Positions 6,915-13,223 of a stretch of DNA of 14,566 nucleotides are shown here, piece by piece. This stretch comes from Chitinophagaceae bacterium UBA5175 (GTDB lineage: Bacteria; Bacteroidota; Bacteroidia; Chitinophagales; Chitinophagaceae). The notes under the pieces were generated by a model, which made no database searches, was not told the DNA's origin, and saw only the letters and a program-made list of their open reading frames with translations. A program made the position numbers and the translations under genes. Position 1 is the stretch's first letter; every line of letters starts with the position of its first letter. The stretch is taken from assembly GCA_002413325.1 (NCBI GenBank), contig DHWT01000111.1, positions 1-14,566 on the forward strand, given 5' to 3'.

Positions 6915-6919
6915 GTGTT

Positions 6920-9136
6920 TCATAACTCAGATAAATACTCCGCCAGTTTATTGATGGAAACAGCTGCCCGCCTGATTTCTGATTCAGCCTGTTGAAAATT
7001 TCTTTGTTCAATGGATTCGCGTATACCGGGCAACGTTTTAACAGAATAGCCGGTATAGTATCCGGGTGCATATAAAACATGTTTGTACCAGGACCTGAGC
7101 GGCAGGCCCTGATCCAGCAGGAGTTGCTGTTCCGCCCGGTACAGCTGCTGGTTCAGACTGTCCTTTTGTTTTGCATTCAAAGACTTATTCTTCAACAAGG
7201 CAAATGCATGATCGGATGCCCTGCCCAGGCTGGTTACTGCATTTTCCAGTGGAGAAAAATCGATATAGGGTACTTCCTGTTTTATGGCAGGCGGAATAAA
7301 CGTTATTGCCGTATCGGCTGCAAGAACCCCGTATTTTCTCCGTATGATCTCATTGTTAATGGAGGTGGTTTCCCTGAGGCTGGTTATCAATCCCTGTAGT
7401 TCTGCCGTATACGATTTTATCTGCCTGTAAAGCGATCGGTAATCAAAGGGCAGGAGGTCCGCATTGAGCATACGCAGGGTGGTATGACCCGCCATTTTTG
7501 AAAGGGCCGCTTCATAATAAAAGCCGGGGTCTATAAACCGGATAAAATTATCATAGGAGTCATAAATGGAATGGTAAACCCCACTGTTTTCTTCTCCCGA
7601 GAATCCGAAATCCAGGCAGGGAATACCCAGGTGTTGCAGGAAAGGAGAAAAATCAGAACCCGTGCCCAGGGCTTCCAGGCGGAGACTGGTTTTATTCATG
7701 ATTTTCCTGGCCAGCAAAGGATTCTCCGCGTTTACTACTTCACGGGCCTTTAATCGTTCGTACAGGCTTACCCCAGTTTGCGGGTCCGGAATATCTTTGG
7801 CAACTGCATCCACCAGGCCTTCCAGGGCTTGGGAACCACCTGCATGCAGAAAACCTCTTCCGTTTTCATCAGAATTAATATAGACAACTGCGTTTTGTTG
7901 CAATAACCGGGCATGGTCTTCTGCCCATTCCGTGGAACCGACCAGGGCAGGTTCTTCCCCGTCCCAGGCACAAAAAACGATCGTTCTTCTGGGTTTCCAA
8001 CCCGACTTTACCAGGGCACCCATGGCTTTCGCTTCTTCCAGCATCGCCGCCTGTCCGCTGATGGGATCCTGGGCACCATTCACCCAGGCATCATGATGGT
8101 TGCCACGGATCACCCATTCATCCGGAAATTCAGATCCCCTGATCATCGCAACAACGTCATAGCAGGGAACCAGTTTCCAGTCTGATTGCATTTCCAGGTG
8201 AACAGTGGATTTTCCGGGGCCGATATGGTAGGTAATCGGCAGGGCGCCCCGCCAGCTTTCCGGGGCTACCGGTCCGGTGAGGGCCTCCAGCAGGGGTTCG
8301 GCGTCATGATAGCTGACCGGCAATACCGGAATTTTAATCAGGTTGGGCGCATCCAGGTGGGACGGATATCTTTTTGCATCCCTGGTGGCGCCGATACCCG
8401 GCGTAAGCGGATCCCCGGGATACACTACCATATCCATCACACTGCCCCGCTGTACGCCATACTCGTTTTTGAATGGCCCTTTCGGGTACACTTCTCCCTG
8501 GAAGTAACCATCATCCCTGGGATCGGAATAAATGATGCAGCCGATGGCTCCGTGTTCCTGTGCAATTTTCGGCTTGATACCGCGCCAGCTCTGCCCGTAA
8601 CGAGCGATCACAATTTTCCCTTTTACGTCGATGCCATACCGGGCGAGCACTTCATAGTCTTCATTCAGACCATAATTTACATATACCAGTTCTCCGTTTA
8701 CATCTCCGTCGGCACTCCAGGCATTATATGTGGGAAGCTGACCCGGTTGCCCGCTGGTAGCGTCCTCTTTCAATGCGGGCTCTTTTAATAAAGCATGATA
8801 GACCCTTGGGGCTGTCATATCCAGTATCCTGATTCTGGGCAGGGGGAATAAGACCTGGTAAACATCCATATGCACATCGAATCCATAATCCCGGAATTTC
8901 TGCTGTATTTTTTCGGCCACTTCCCTGCTGCCCGCCGAACCCAGGTTATGCGGACCGGACGACAAATCCCGGAGGGTCCGGCCGATATTTTCAGGGCTGA
9001 TCAGGCTGTCAAAAGATTTTTCTTTCTTCAATTCTTCCAAAGCACTGGTATCATTGAATCCGGTGAGGGAGCCTGTCTGGGCCCGAATCAGGGAATTCAC
9101 GAAAACGAATAAACATAAATAAAGACCTTTTCGCAT
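6920..9136 (-). CDS. Secreted M28 metallopeptidase, glutamate carboxypeptidase II (PSMA) type
   Basis: 738 residues with signal peptide MRKGLYLCLFVFVNSLIRAQ. The order is the usual one for GCPII homologues. A short N-terminal peptidase part is followed by a protease-associated insertion at about 145-330 (VKGKIVIARYGQSWRG, GAIGCIIYSDP, GDPLTPG). The M28 core comes next, then a helical TfR-like dimerisation domain from about 605. All five zinc ligands and the catalytic Glu can be placed by alignment to human GCPII from memory: His347 (GNHHDAW), Asp357 (AQDPISG), catalytic Glu394 and ligand Glu395 (WDGEEPALVGSTEW), Asp423 (YINSDENG) and His522 (VYHSIYD). It is thus expected to be an active periplasmic or secreted exopeptidase with a binuclear zinc site. 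The residues matching the human arginine patch (Arg534/Arg536) are not Arg, so substrate preference probably differs. It is transcribed alone, divergent from the AI-2E permease gene. Confidence 0.95.
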   Translation of the reverse strand: MRKGLYLCLFVFVNSLIRAQTGSLTGFNDTSALEELKKEKSFDSLISPENIGRTLRDLSSGPHNLGSAGSREVAEKIQQKFRDYGFDVHMDVYQVLFPLPRIRILDMTAPRVYHALLKEPALKEDATSGQPGQLPTYNAWSADGDVNGELVYVNYGLNEDYEVLARYGIDVKGKIVIARYGQSWRGIKPKIAQEHGAIGCIIYSDPRDDGYFQGEVYPKGPFKNEYGVQRGSVMDMVVYPGDPLTPGIGATRDAKRYPSHLDAPNLIKIPVLPVSYHDAEPLLEALTGPVAPESWRGALPITYHIGPGKSTVHLEMQSDWKLVPCYDVVAMIRGSEFPDEWVIRGNHHDAWVNGAQDPISGQAAMLEEAKAMGALVKSGWKPRRTIVFCAWDGEEPALVGSTEWAEDHARLLQQNAVVYINSDENGRGFLHAGGSQALEGLVDAVAKDIPDPQTGVSLYERLKAREVVNAENPLLARKIMNKTSLRLEALGTGSDFSPFLQHLGIPCLDFGFSGEENSGVYHSIYDSYDNFIRFIDPGFYYEAALSKMAGHTTLRMLNADLLPFDYRSLYRQIKSYTAELQGLITSLRETTSINNEIIRRKYGVLAADTAITFIPPAIKQEVPYIDFSPLENAVTSLGRASDHAFALLKNKSLNAKQKDSLNQQLYRAEQQLLLDQGLPLRSWYKHVLYAPGYYTGYSVKTLPGIRESIEQRNFQQAESEIRRAAVSINKLAEYLSEL

Positions 9137-9149
9137 AATTTTCAGATAT

Positions 9150-9169
9150 ACTTAAAAGTACTTAAAAAT
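9150..9169. repeat. Two direct 10-base AT-rich repeats upstream of the M28 gene
   Basis: ACTTAAAAGT and ACTTAAAAAT stand head to tail, one helical turn apart, 14 bases upstream of the peptidase start codon on the opposite strand. They might be a regulator half-site pair or part of the promoter. No TAnnTTTG element is seen for this gene. The repeat is short and could be chance in AT-rich DNA. The rest of the 129-base divergent region shows nothing firmer. Confidence 0.25.
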
Positions 9170-9265
9170 TGAAACCCGGACTGAAGGATTACAACCTGAG
9201 GACAGGATTCATTTTAATCATTTCCGCTGTCAACGGATAGTCTTTGTAACTTGCCTTAAACCAGG

Positions 9266-10297
9266 ATGATGAAAACTTTTGAACCCGAAAAAATCAGGCA
9301 GTTTTTCTTCATTGCCCTGCTGACTGTTCTGGGTACAGTCCAGTTTATCTATCTGAGATCCTTCCTGCCTTCCCTGCTGGGCGCCATCACATTTTATGTA
9401 CTGATGCGGAAATTTATGAAACGGATGCTGGCGAAAAATTGGAAACCCGGACTGGCTGCACTGATGCTGATACTGATTTCCTTTTTAATCATAATGCTTC
9501 CGGTTATTGTACTGATCAATTCCGTGAGTTCGAAAATTGGTTACGTGATCAGCCATGCCACGGAACTCACCGGTTCTTTTATTTTATTTCTGAGAAATAT
9601 CGAAACCCGTTTCGGGTATCAGTTATTAAATGAAGAAACCATTCGGAATCTGAGTGGATTGTCGCTGCAGAAACTGCCCCTGATTCTGGGAGCCACATTT
9701 AATTCCCTCGTGGTCCTTACGATGATGTATTTTATTTTGTATTACATGCTGATCCGGGGCAATAAAATGGAAGACTGGCTGGAAAAAGTGTTGCCGCTTC
9801 GTAAAGATAATATCGTACATGTGCAGCGTCAGATGAACAGGCTCGTAATTTCCAATGCTGTGGGTATTCCGCTGGTCGCTTTGCTGCAGGGGGTGTCCGG
9901 GTTGATACTATACCTGATTTTGGGAATCCGGGAACCTATATTATGGTTTGCCCTCACCGCTTTCACTTCCATGCTTCCCATTATCGGATCGCCCCTGGCC
10001 TATGTGCCGCTGGCCCTTATCCAGATGGCCCATGGAGAAACAGGTAAGGGCATCATCATCATCGTATACGGACTGGTTGTTATTGGAACCGTGGATAATG
10101 TGCTTCGCATCTGGCTGCAAAAACTGATTGGCGATGTACATCCGTTGATCACGATTTTCGGGGTGTTTGTGGGGGTTCCGCTGTTTGGTTTTATCGGGCT
10201 GGTCTTCGGCCCCCTGCTGATTTCATTATTTTTTCTCCTGATGCGGATTTACCGGGTGGAATTTATTGCACCTGAAGAAAACCTGGGAGGCGATTGA
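9266..10297 (+). CDS. AI-2E family transporter (permease)
   Basis: 343 residues, close to the usual family length. Two ATGs stand in tandem at 9266 and 9269; either could be used. The family layout is complete. Paired N-terminal helices (about 12-46) are followed by a third at 63-88. A soluble, amphipathic stretch follows to about 135, and the C-terminal bundle begins at about 140. Family signatures are SMLPIIGSPLAYVPLAL (235-251) and the block from VDNVLR (276) through VHPLITIFGVFVGVPLFGFI to GLVFGPLL (311-318). The family is named for E. coli TqsA, but members include Na+/H+ antiporters and generic exporters, so the substrate is unknown and a role in quorum sensing should not be assumed. 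It is the only gene of its transcription unit here, divergent from the M28 peptidase gene. Confidence 0.93.
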   Translation: MMKTFEPEKIRQFFFIALLTVLGTVQFIYLRSFLPSLLGAITFYVLMRKFMKRMLAKNWKPGLAALMLILISFLIIMLPVIVLINSVSSKIGYVISHATELTGSFILFLRNIETRFGYQLLNEETIRNLSGLSLQKLPLILGATFNSLVVLTMMYFILYYMLIRGNKMEDWLEKVLPLRKDNIVHVQRQMNRLVISNAVGIPLVALLQGVSGLILYLILGIREPILWFALTAFTSMLPIIGSPLAYVPLALIQMAHGETGKGIIIIVYGLVVIGTVDNVLRIWLQKLIGDVHPLITIFGVFVGVPLFGFIGLVFGPLLISLFFLLMRIYRVEFIAPEENLGGD

Positions 10298-10414
10298 TGA
10301 TCAGACCTGTGTTTAAAGCCTGACGCTTAAAGTATAACGTTTACCATTAAACGCTATTAGCGGATGGTTTAGCGATTCATGTTTAAAGATCAACGGCCCA
10401 TAGGTATTTTGGGC

Positions 10415-10441
10415 AAAAAAAAGGGCCGGAAATACCGGCCC
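10415..10441 (-). terminator. Rho-independent terminator of the HU gene
   Basis: On the minus strand, 24 bases after the HU stop, a perfect 7-bp GC stem (GGGCCGG/CCGGCCC, loop of five) at 10441-10423 is followed by eight T residues (10422-10415). This is a textbook intrinsic terminator. There is no T-tract on the plus side, so it probably does not end the convergent AI-2E transcript. The remaining intergenic DNA (10298-10414) holds only weak inverted repeats. Confidence 0.9.
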
Positions 10442-10464
10442 GTTATAACGAGATTCAAATCATT

Positions 10465-10734
10465 TTACACACGGCCTGCAAGTTCTTTACCTGCTTTGAA
10501 TTTTGCTACTTTTTTAGCCTTTATTTTGATGGTTGCACCGGTTTGGGGATTCCGGCCATTACGCGCTGCGCGTTTAGATACCGAAAAAGTTCCGAAACCG
10601 ACAAGCGTTACTTTATCTCCTTTTTTGAGCGTTTTAGCAATGGCTTCTGTAAAGGAATCGAGGGCTGCGCCTGCCTGTGTTTTCGTGATGCCTGCGTCAT
10701 CGGCTAATTTTGCAATCAGTTCTGCTTTGTTCAT
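10465..10734 (-). CDS. HU-family histone-like DNA-binding protein
   Basis: 89 residues, the standard HU length. N-terminal helices MNKAELIAKLADDAGITKTQ and LDSFTEAIAKTLKKGDKV form the dimerisation base. The hinge VTLVGFGTFSVSKRAARNGR leads into the DNA-binding arm with the GRNPQTG tip, then IKIKAKKVAKFKAGKEL. HU binds DNA without strict sequence preference, bends it and compacts the nucleoid. It has its own probable promoter element (10767-10774) and a strong terminator, so it is likely a separate, highly expressed unit. The sirtuin gene upstream ends 187 bases before it. Nothing unusual is seen in the sequence. Confidence 0.97.
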   Translation of the reverse strand: MNKAELIAKLADDAGITKTQAGAALDSFTEAIAKTLKKGDKVTLVGFGTFSVSKRAARNGRNPQTGATIKIKAKKVAKFKAGKELAGRV

Positions 10735-10766
10735 GGAAAATGTTTTTTATTGATTTCGATAAAAAG

Positions 10767-10774
10767 CAAATATA
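10767..10774 (-). promoter_or_regulatory. Bacteroidota -7 promoter element for HU
   Basis: Read on the minus strand, TATATTTG is an exact match to TAnnTTTG and lies 32 bases upstream of the HU start codon, followed by an A/T-rich leader, as expected for a strong gene. The -33 position is not a clear TTTG; a TTG occurs closer (11 bases upstream of the element) and is probably not the partner. Confidence 0.5.
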
Positions 10775-10921
10775 AGGTTATGGTTCAAGAAGCCTGATTC
10801 CGGGGAAAATATTTACACGGGATCTGCCCCAAACAGCAGTATTTATTGCAGAAATCCACGGTTTCATTGCAAATTCCGGGATATTAGCCGTTTACCAGTG
10901 CATCAGGGCCCCCGGTACTCT

Positions 10922-11611
10922 TCAAATATGCTTTAATAACTGCTCTTTCAGTTCCTGCATACCTTCGGTAGCCGGTTTTTGAATACTGTATAAATTTTGA
11001 ATTCCCCGGGTATGGGGAATGTTTTTATCTATGATGAATTTGGGTATTTGCGGGAGGGCGAAATCAATCAGTCCGGCAGCGGGGTAAACAGTCAGGGAAG
11101 TCCCGATAATTACAAATATATCTGCACTGTGTACCATCCGGACGGCATCTGCTAGCAGGGGAACGGGTTCTTCAAACCATACAATATGAGGTCTCAATTG
11201 GCCGCCATCCGGCCCTTTATCACCGAGGTGGATATCATCCCGGATGGGATAAACGAGGGAATCGTCGAGTTCACTGCGCATTTTAAATATTTCCCCATGC
11301 AAATGTAAAACCTGTGTGGATCCCGCTCTTTCATGGAGGTCATCAATATTTTGGGTGATGATCTGTGTGTTGAAATATTCTTCCAGGCGGGCCAGTTCTT
11401 CATGAGCTGTATTGGGTAGGGCATCCCGCACATTCCGCCGGCGCATATTGTAGAAATGAAGTACCTGTTCCGGGTTTTTCCTCCATCCCCGGGGCGTGGC
11501 CACTTCGTTTACGTCATAACCCTCCCAGAGTCCATCGCTGTCCCGGAAAGTTTTCAAACCGCTTTCGGCACTGATGCCGGCTCCTGTGAGAACAACAAGT
11601 TTTTTCTGCAT
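10922..11611 (-). CDS. cobB: NAD-dependent protein deacylase, sirtuin class III, zinc-less (CobB/SIRT5 type)
   Basis: 229 residues, ATG at 11611. The sirtuin NAD-binding and catalytic motifs are complete: TGAGISAESGLKTFRD (9-24), TQNIDDLHERAG (86-97), catalytic His105 in LHLHGE, LRPHIVWF, IIGTSLTVYPAAGL and the terminal segment with NLYSI. Tyr54 and Arg57 in HFYNMRRRNV match the YxxR pair that gives SIRT5/E. coli CobB preference for succinyl- and malonyl-lysine, so desuccinylation is likely. The four zinc cysteines normally between the catalytic His and LRP are all absent; the region reads as an acidic/Gly loop (SELDDSLVYPIRDDIHLGDK). To my recollection many Bacteroidota homologues also lack them, so this is a lineage feature rather than decay. 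It lies between the repeat cluster and HU as a probable single gene. Confidence 0.93.
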   Translation of the reverse strand: MQKKLVVLTGAGISAESGLKTFRDSDGLWEGYDVNEVATPRGWRKNPEQVLHFYNMRRRNVRDALPNTAHEELARLEEYFNTQIITQNIDDLHERAGSTQVLHLHGEIFKMRSELDDSLVYPIRDDIHLGDKGPDGGQLRPHIVWFEEPVPLLADAVRMVHSADIFVIIGTSLTVYPAAGLIDFALPQIPKFIIDKNIPHTRGIQNLYSIQKPATEGMQELKEQLLKHI

Positions 11612-11626
11612 ACATCATTTTGGTTG

Positions 11627-11644
11627 GCGTAAAAAGGTTTACGC
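11627..11644. repeat. Perfect inverted repeat between cobB and the LigD-Pol gene
   Basis: GCGTAAA-AAGG-TTTACGC forms a 7-bp stem with a 4-base loop, 15 bases upstream of the cobB start codon and directly abutting the TTGGTCG tandem repeats. No T-tract follows on either strand, so it is not a canonical terminator. It may be part of the same repetitive element. Confidence 0.5.
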
Positions 11645-11683
11645 TTGGTCGTTGGTCGTTGGTCGTTGGCGTTGGCGTTGGCG
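11645..11683. repeat. Short tandem repeats: (TTGGTCG)x3 then (TTGGCG)x3
   Basis: Three exact 7-base units (11645-11665) run directly into three exact 6-base units (11666-11683), which differ only by loss of one T; a partial TTGGTTC follows. The array is in the 107-base gap between the LigD-Pol stop and the cobB start, both on the minus strand. It is likely a variable-number intergenic repeat of the kind scattered in Chitinophagaceae genomes (recollection, not checked). It could alter the cobB leader length or act as a slippage hotspot. Confidence 0.9.
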
Positions 11684-11717
11684 TTGGTTCATTTTGGAAC
11701 CCAATTTACAAAAAGCA

Positions 11718-11731
11718 TTCAGCGTTCAGCA
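11718..11731. repeat. 7-base tandem pair TTCAGCG/TTCAGCA overlapping the LigD-Pol stop codon
   Basis: Two adjacent 7-base units have the same unit length and TT start as the nearby TTGGTCG array. The pair encodes the last residues (A-E-R) and the TGA stop of the polymerase on the minus strand, which suggests a repeat element abuts or has replaced the gene's native 3' end. Only two units are present, so chance is possible. Confidence 0.45.
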
Positions 11732-12681
11732 TAAGGCCTTAACCTTTCCATCGCTTTATACATATCCACACCCTTACCCAATACCGGTTTAAAAGGATCT
11801 CCTTCCTTTCTTAATCTCTCCAGTGCATTATATATCGTAAAATCTTCCATCTGCAATCCCTTTTTTAGCTCAGGCCAGTACAAGGGCATCGAAACCGGGG
11901 CGCCGGGTTTCGGGCGAAGGGAATAGGGTGCTGCAAGCGTTGCCTGTGGCCGGTTTTGGAGGAAGTCCAGGTAGATCTTGCCTTTTCTTTTTAACGTGGG
12001 TCTATCGATGCTGGTAAAGCCTGGAATTTCTGCGTGCACGGCAGTCACGATGACCCTCGCAAATTCTTTGGATTCGTCATAAGTATATTTTGTTCCGAGT
12101 GGAATATAAATATGGATACCTGTAGAGCCGGAGGTTTTGCAACAGGAGTTCACACCGATGCTTTCCAGGATCTGGTGGGTTACCTGTGCTGCATCGATTA
12201 CCTGGCTGAACGGATTATTATCCGGGTCAAAATCAATAATGCACCAGTCGGGATAACCGGGTTTTCCGATCCTGCTGGACCAGGGATTGATTTCTATACA
12301 ACCCAGCGAAACCATATAAAGGAGATGGGCTTCATCCGCACATACCAGGAATTCCTTTTCCTTTTCATCCCCTTCACTGCGATAGGCAAATTTTTCAATC
12401 CATTCAGGCGCTTTTCCTTTTATGTTTTTTTGAAAAAAATGCTCCCCCTCAATGCCATCCGGGTGGCGGTTCAGGGAATGGGGCCGGCTTTTCAGGTAGG
12501 GAAGGATATAAGGGGCCACCTGGTAATAATAGTTCAGCATATCTCTTTTGGTAAGGTTTTCCTTTGGCCAGAAGATCTTACTTAAGTGGGTAAATTTTAA
12601 TTCATGCCCGCTGATCTTTCGTATCTGGATCTCTTCAGCAGGATCCAGGAGATTATTTCTGGTTTGTCCGTTGGAAGCCAT
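11719..12681 (-). CDS. Stand-alone LigD-type DNA polymerase/primase domain (archaeo-eukaryotic primase fold)
   Basis: 320 residues covering essentially one Pol domain of bacterial NHEJ ligase D. Motifs seen are the opening GHELKFTHLSKIFWP (25-39), the metal-binding IDFDP with Asp150 and Asp152, SGSTGIHIYIPL with His190, and YLDFLQN with the third metal Asp239, followed by APYSLRPKPGAPVSMPL. All catalytic residues are therefore present. Such domains add ribo- or deoxynucleotides during double-strand break repair with Ku. Here there is no ligase or phosphoesterase domain attached and no Ku or LigD gene in the window. The protein may be a stand-alone Pol acting with partners elsewhere, or the separated C-terminal part of a fused LigD. 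The frame upstream of the ATG is open for 27 codons to a TAA but has no other ATG. The C-terminal codons lie in a 7-base tandem repeat. Confidence 0.92.
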   Translation of the reverse strand: MASNGQTRNNLLDPAEEIQIRKISGHELKFTHLSKIFWPKENLTKRDMLNYYYQVAPYILPYLKSRPHSLNRHPDGIEGEHFFQKNIKGKAPEWIEKFAYRSEGDEKEKEFLVCADEAHLLYMVSLGCIEINPWSSRIGKPGYPDWCIIDFDPDNNPFSQVIDAAQVTHQILESIGVNSCCKTSGSTGIHIYIPLGTKYTYDESKEFARVIVTAVHAEIPGFTSIDRPTLKRKGKIYLDFLQNRPQATLAAPYSLRPKPGAPVSMPLYWPELKKGLQMEDFTIYNALERLRKEGDPFKPVLGKGVDMYKAMERLRPYAER

Positions 12682-12686
12682 CGTAA

Positions 12687-12694
12687 CAAAGGTA
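12687..12694 (-). promoter_or_regulatory. Possible -7 element directly upstream of the LigD-Pol start
   Basis: Minus-strand TACCTTTG matches TAnnTTTG and ends five bases before the ATG at 12681, so a transcript from it would be leaderless or nearly so. No -33 TTTG is seen. The 194-base gap to the ACP gene (12682-12875) holds no other recognisable element. Confidence 0.25.
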
Positions 12695-12875
12695 TGGTCC
12701 GGCTGTTCACCGGGACCTGCTTTGAGCTCCGTATTTTCCGGGTCCGGGGGAAGATGGTTTTATTATTCGGGCTTTAAAAAACGGAACCCTTTTGATTCAG
12801 TAAAAATCATTCCATGGAGTACCTGAAAAACCCGGAAAAGGGAATACAATTTCGGCAACGAATTCAGCCTGGGAT

Positions 12876-13151
12876 TCAGGCTTTTATTCCCATTTTCGAG
12901 ATGACATAGTTATAGAGATCCTGCATACTGTGGATATCGATCAGGTCTGCCGGATCCACTTTAATATGCAGATTTTTCTCCATCACCACAACGAGGTCAA
13001 TATAATCCAGGCTATCCAGTTCCAGGGTTGACTTGAGGTCGGCGGATGGAATAATTTTTGACCGGTCCACTTCAAATTCAGCCTCCAGGAAATCATTGAT
13101 GATTTCAATAATCATTTCCTCCGTTAAGGTTTTATTATTCTCATGCTGCAT
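12876..13151 (-). CDS. Acyl carrier protein
   Basis: 91 residues, ATG at 13151. This is a four-helix ACP with the phosphopantetheine attachment serine at 47 in LELDSLDYIDLVVVMEKN, helix I EEMIIEIINDFLEAEFEVD and helix IV SMQDLYNYVISKMG. It would carry acyl or polyketide intermediates as thioesters. The DSLDYIDLVVVxE pattern resembles the specialised ACPs I associate with Bacteroidota flexirubin/aryl-polyene clusters rather than the housekeeping AcpP, whose usual motif is DSLDTVELVM-like. The gene is divergent from an FAD oxidoreductase gene of the CrtI superfamily, 72 bases away, which fits a polyene or lipid-modifying pathway. Family is certain; the pathway is inferred from similarity and context. 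Confidence 0.93.
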   Translation of the reverse strand: MQHENNKTLTEEMIIEIINDFLEAEFEVDRSKIIPSADLKSTLELDSLDYIDLVVVMEKNLHIKVDPADLIDIHSMQDLYNYVISKMGIKA

Positions 13152-13223
13152 GGGATAAAATTACCATTTTCTGTCTGAATGATTTTTTTATCTCAAACCC
13201 GGGGATTTCGGTAAATTACTGCA

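Noticed and set aside
8186..8788. 200-residue open frame on the plus strand inside the M28 peptidase gene
   Set aside because: It lies fully antisense to a gene with a complete catalytic motif set. Its translation has no recognisable domain and low-complexity Gly/Ile/Phe content typical of a shadow frame.
9266..10297. Quorum-sensing (autoinducer-2) export by the AI-2E family protein
   Set aside because: The family name is historical and members transport different substrates. Nothing in the sequence or neighbours (no luxS or lsr-like genes) supports an AI-2 role.
10318..10332. GCCTGACGCTTAAAG, matching 14 of 15 bases with the minus strand at 976-962
   Set aside because: A single 15-base near match between two places is expected several times by chance in a window this long; there is no further similarity on either side.
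10338..10362. Small inverted repeats (CGTTTA-CCAT-TAAACG and CGCTA-T-TAGCG) after the AI-2E gene
   Set aside because: Stems are only 5-6 bp with no T-tract, so I do not call a terminator for the AI-2E permease gene.
11686..11701. GGTTC-ATTTTG-GAACC inverted repeat downstream of the LigD-Pol stop
   Set aside because: The stem is only 5 bp and no T-tract follows on the minus strand; too weak for a terminator call.
12034..12585. 183-residue open frame on the plus strand inside the LigD-Pol gene
   Set aside because: It is antisense to the catalytic core of the polymerase and has no family features.
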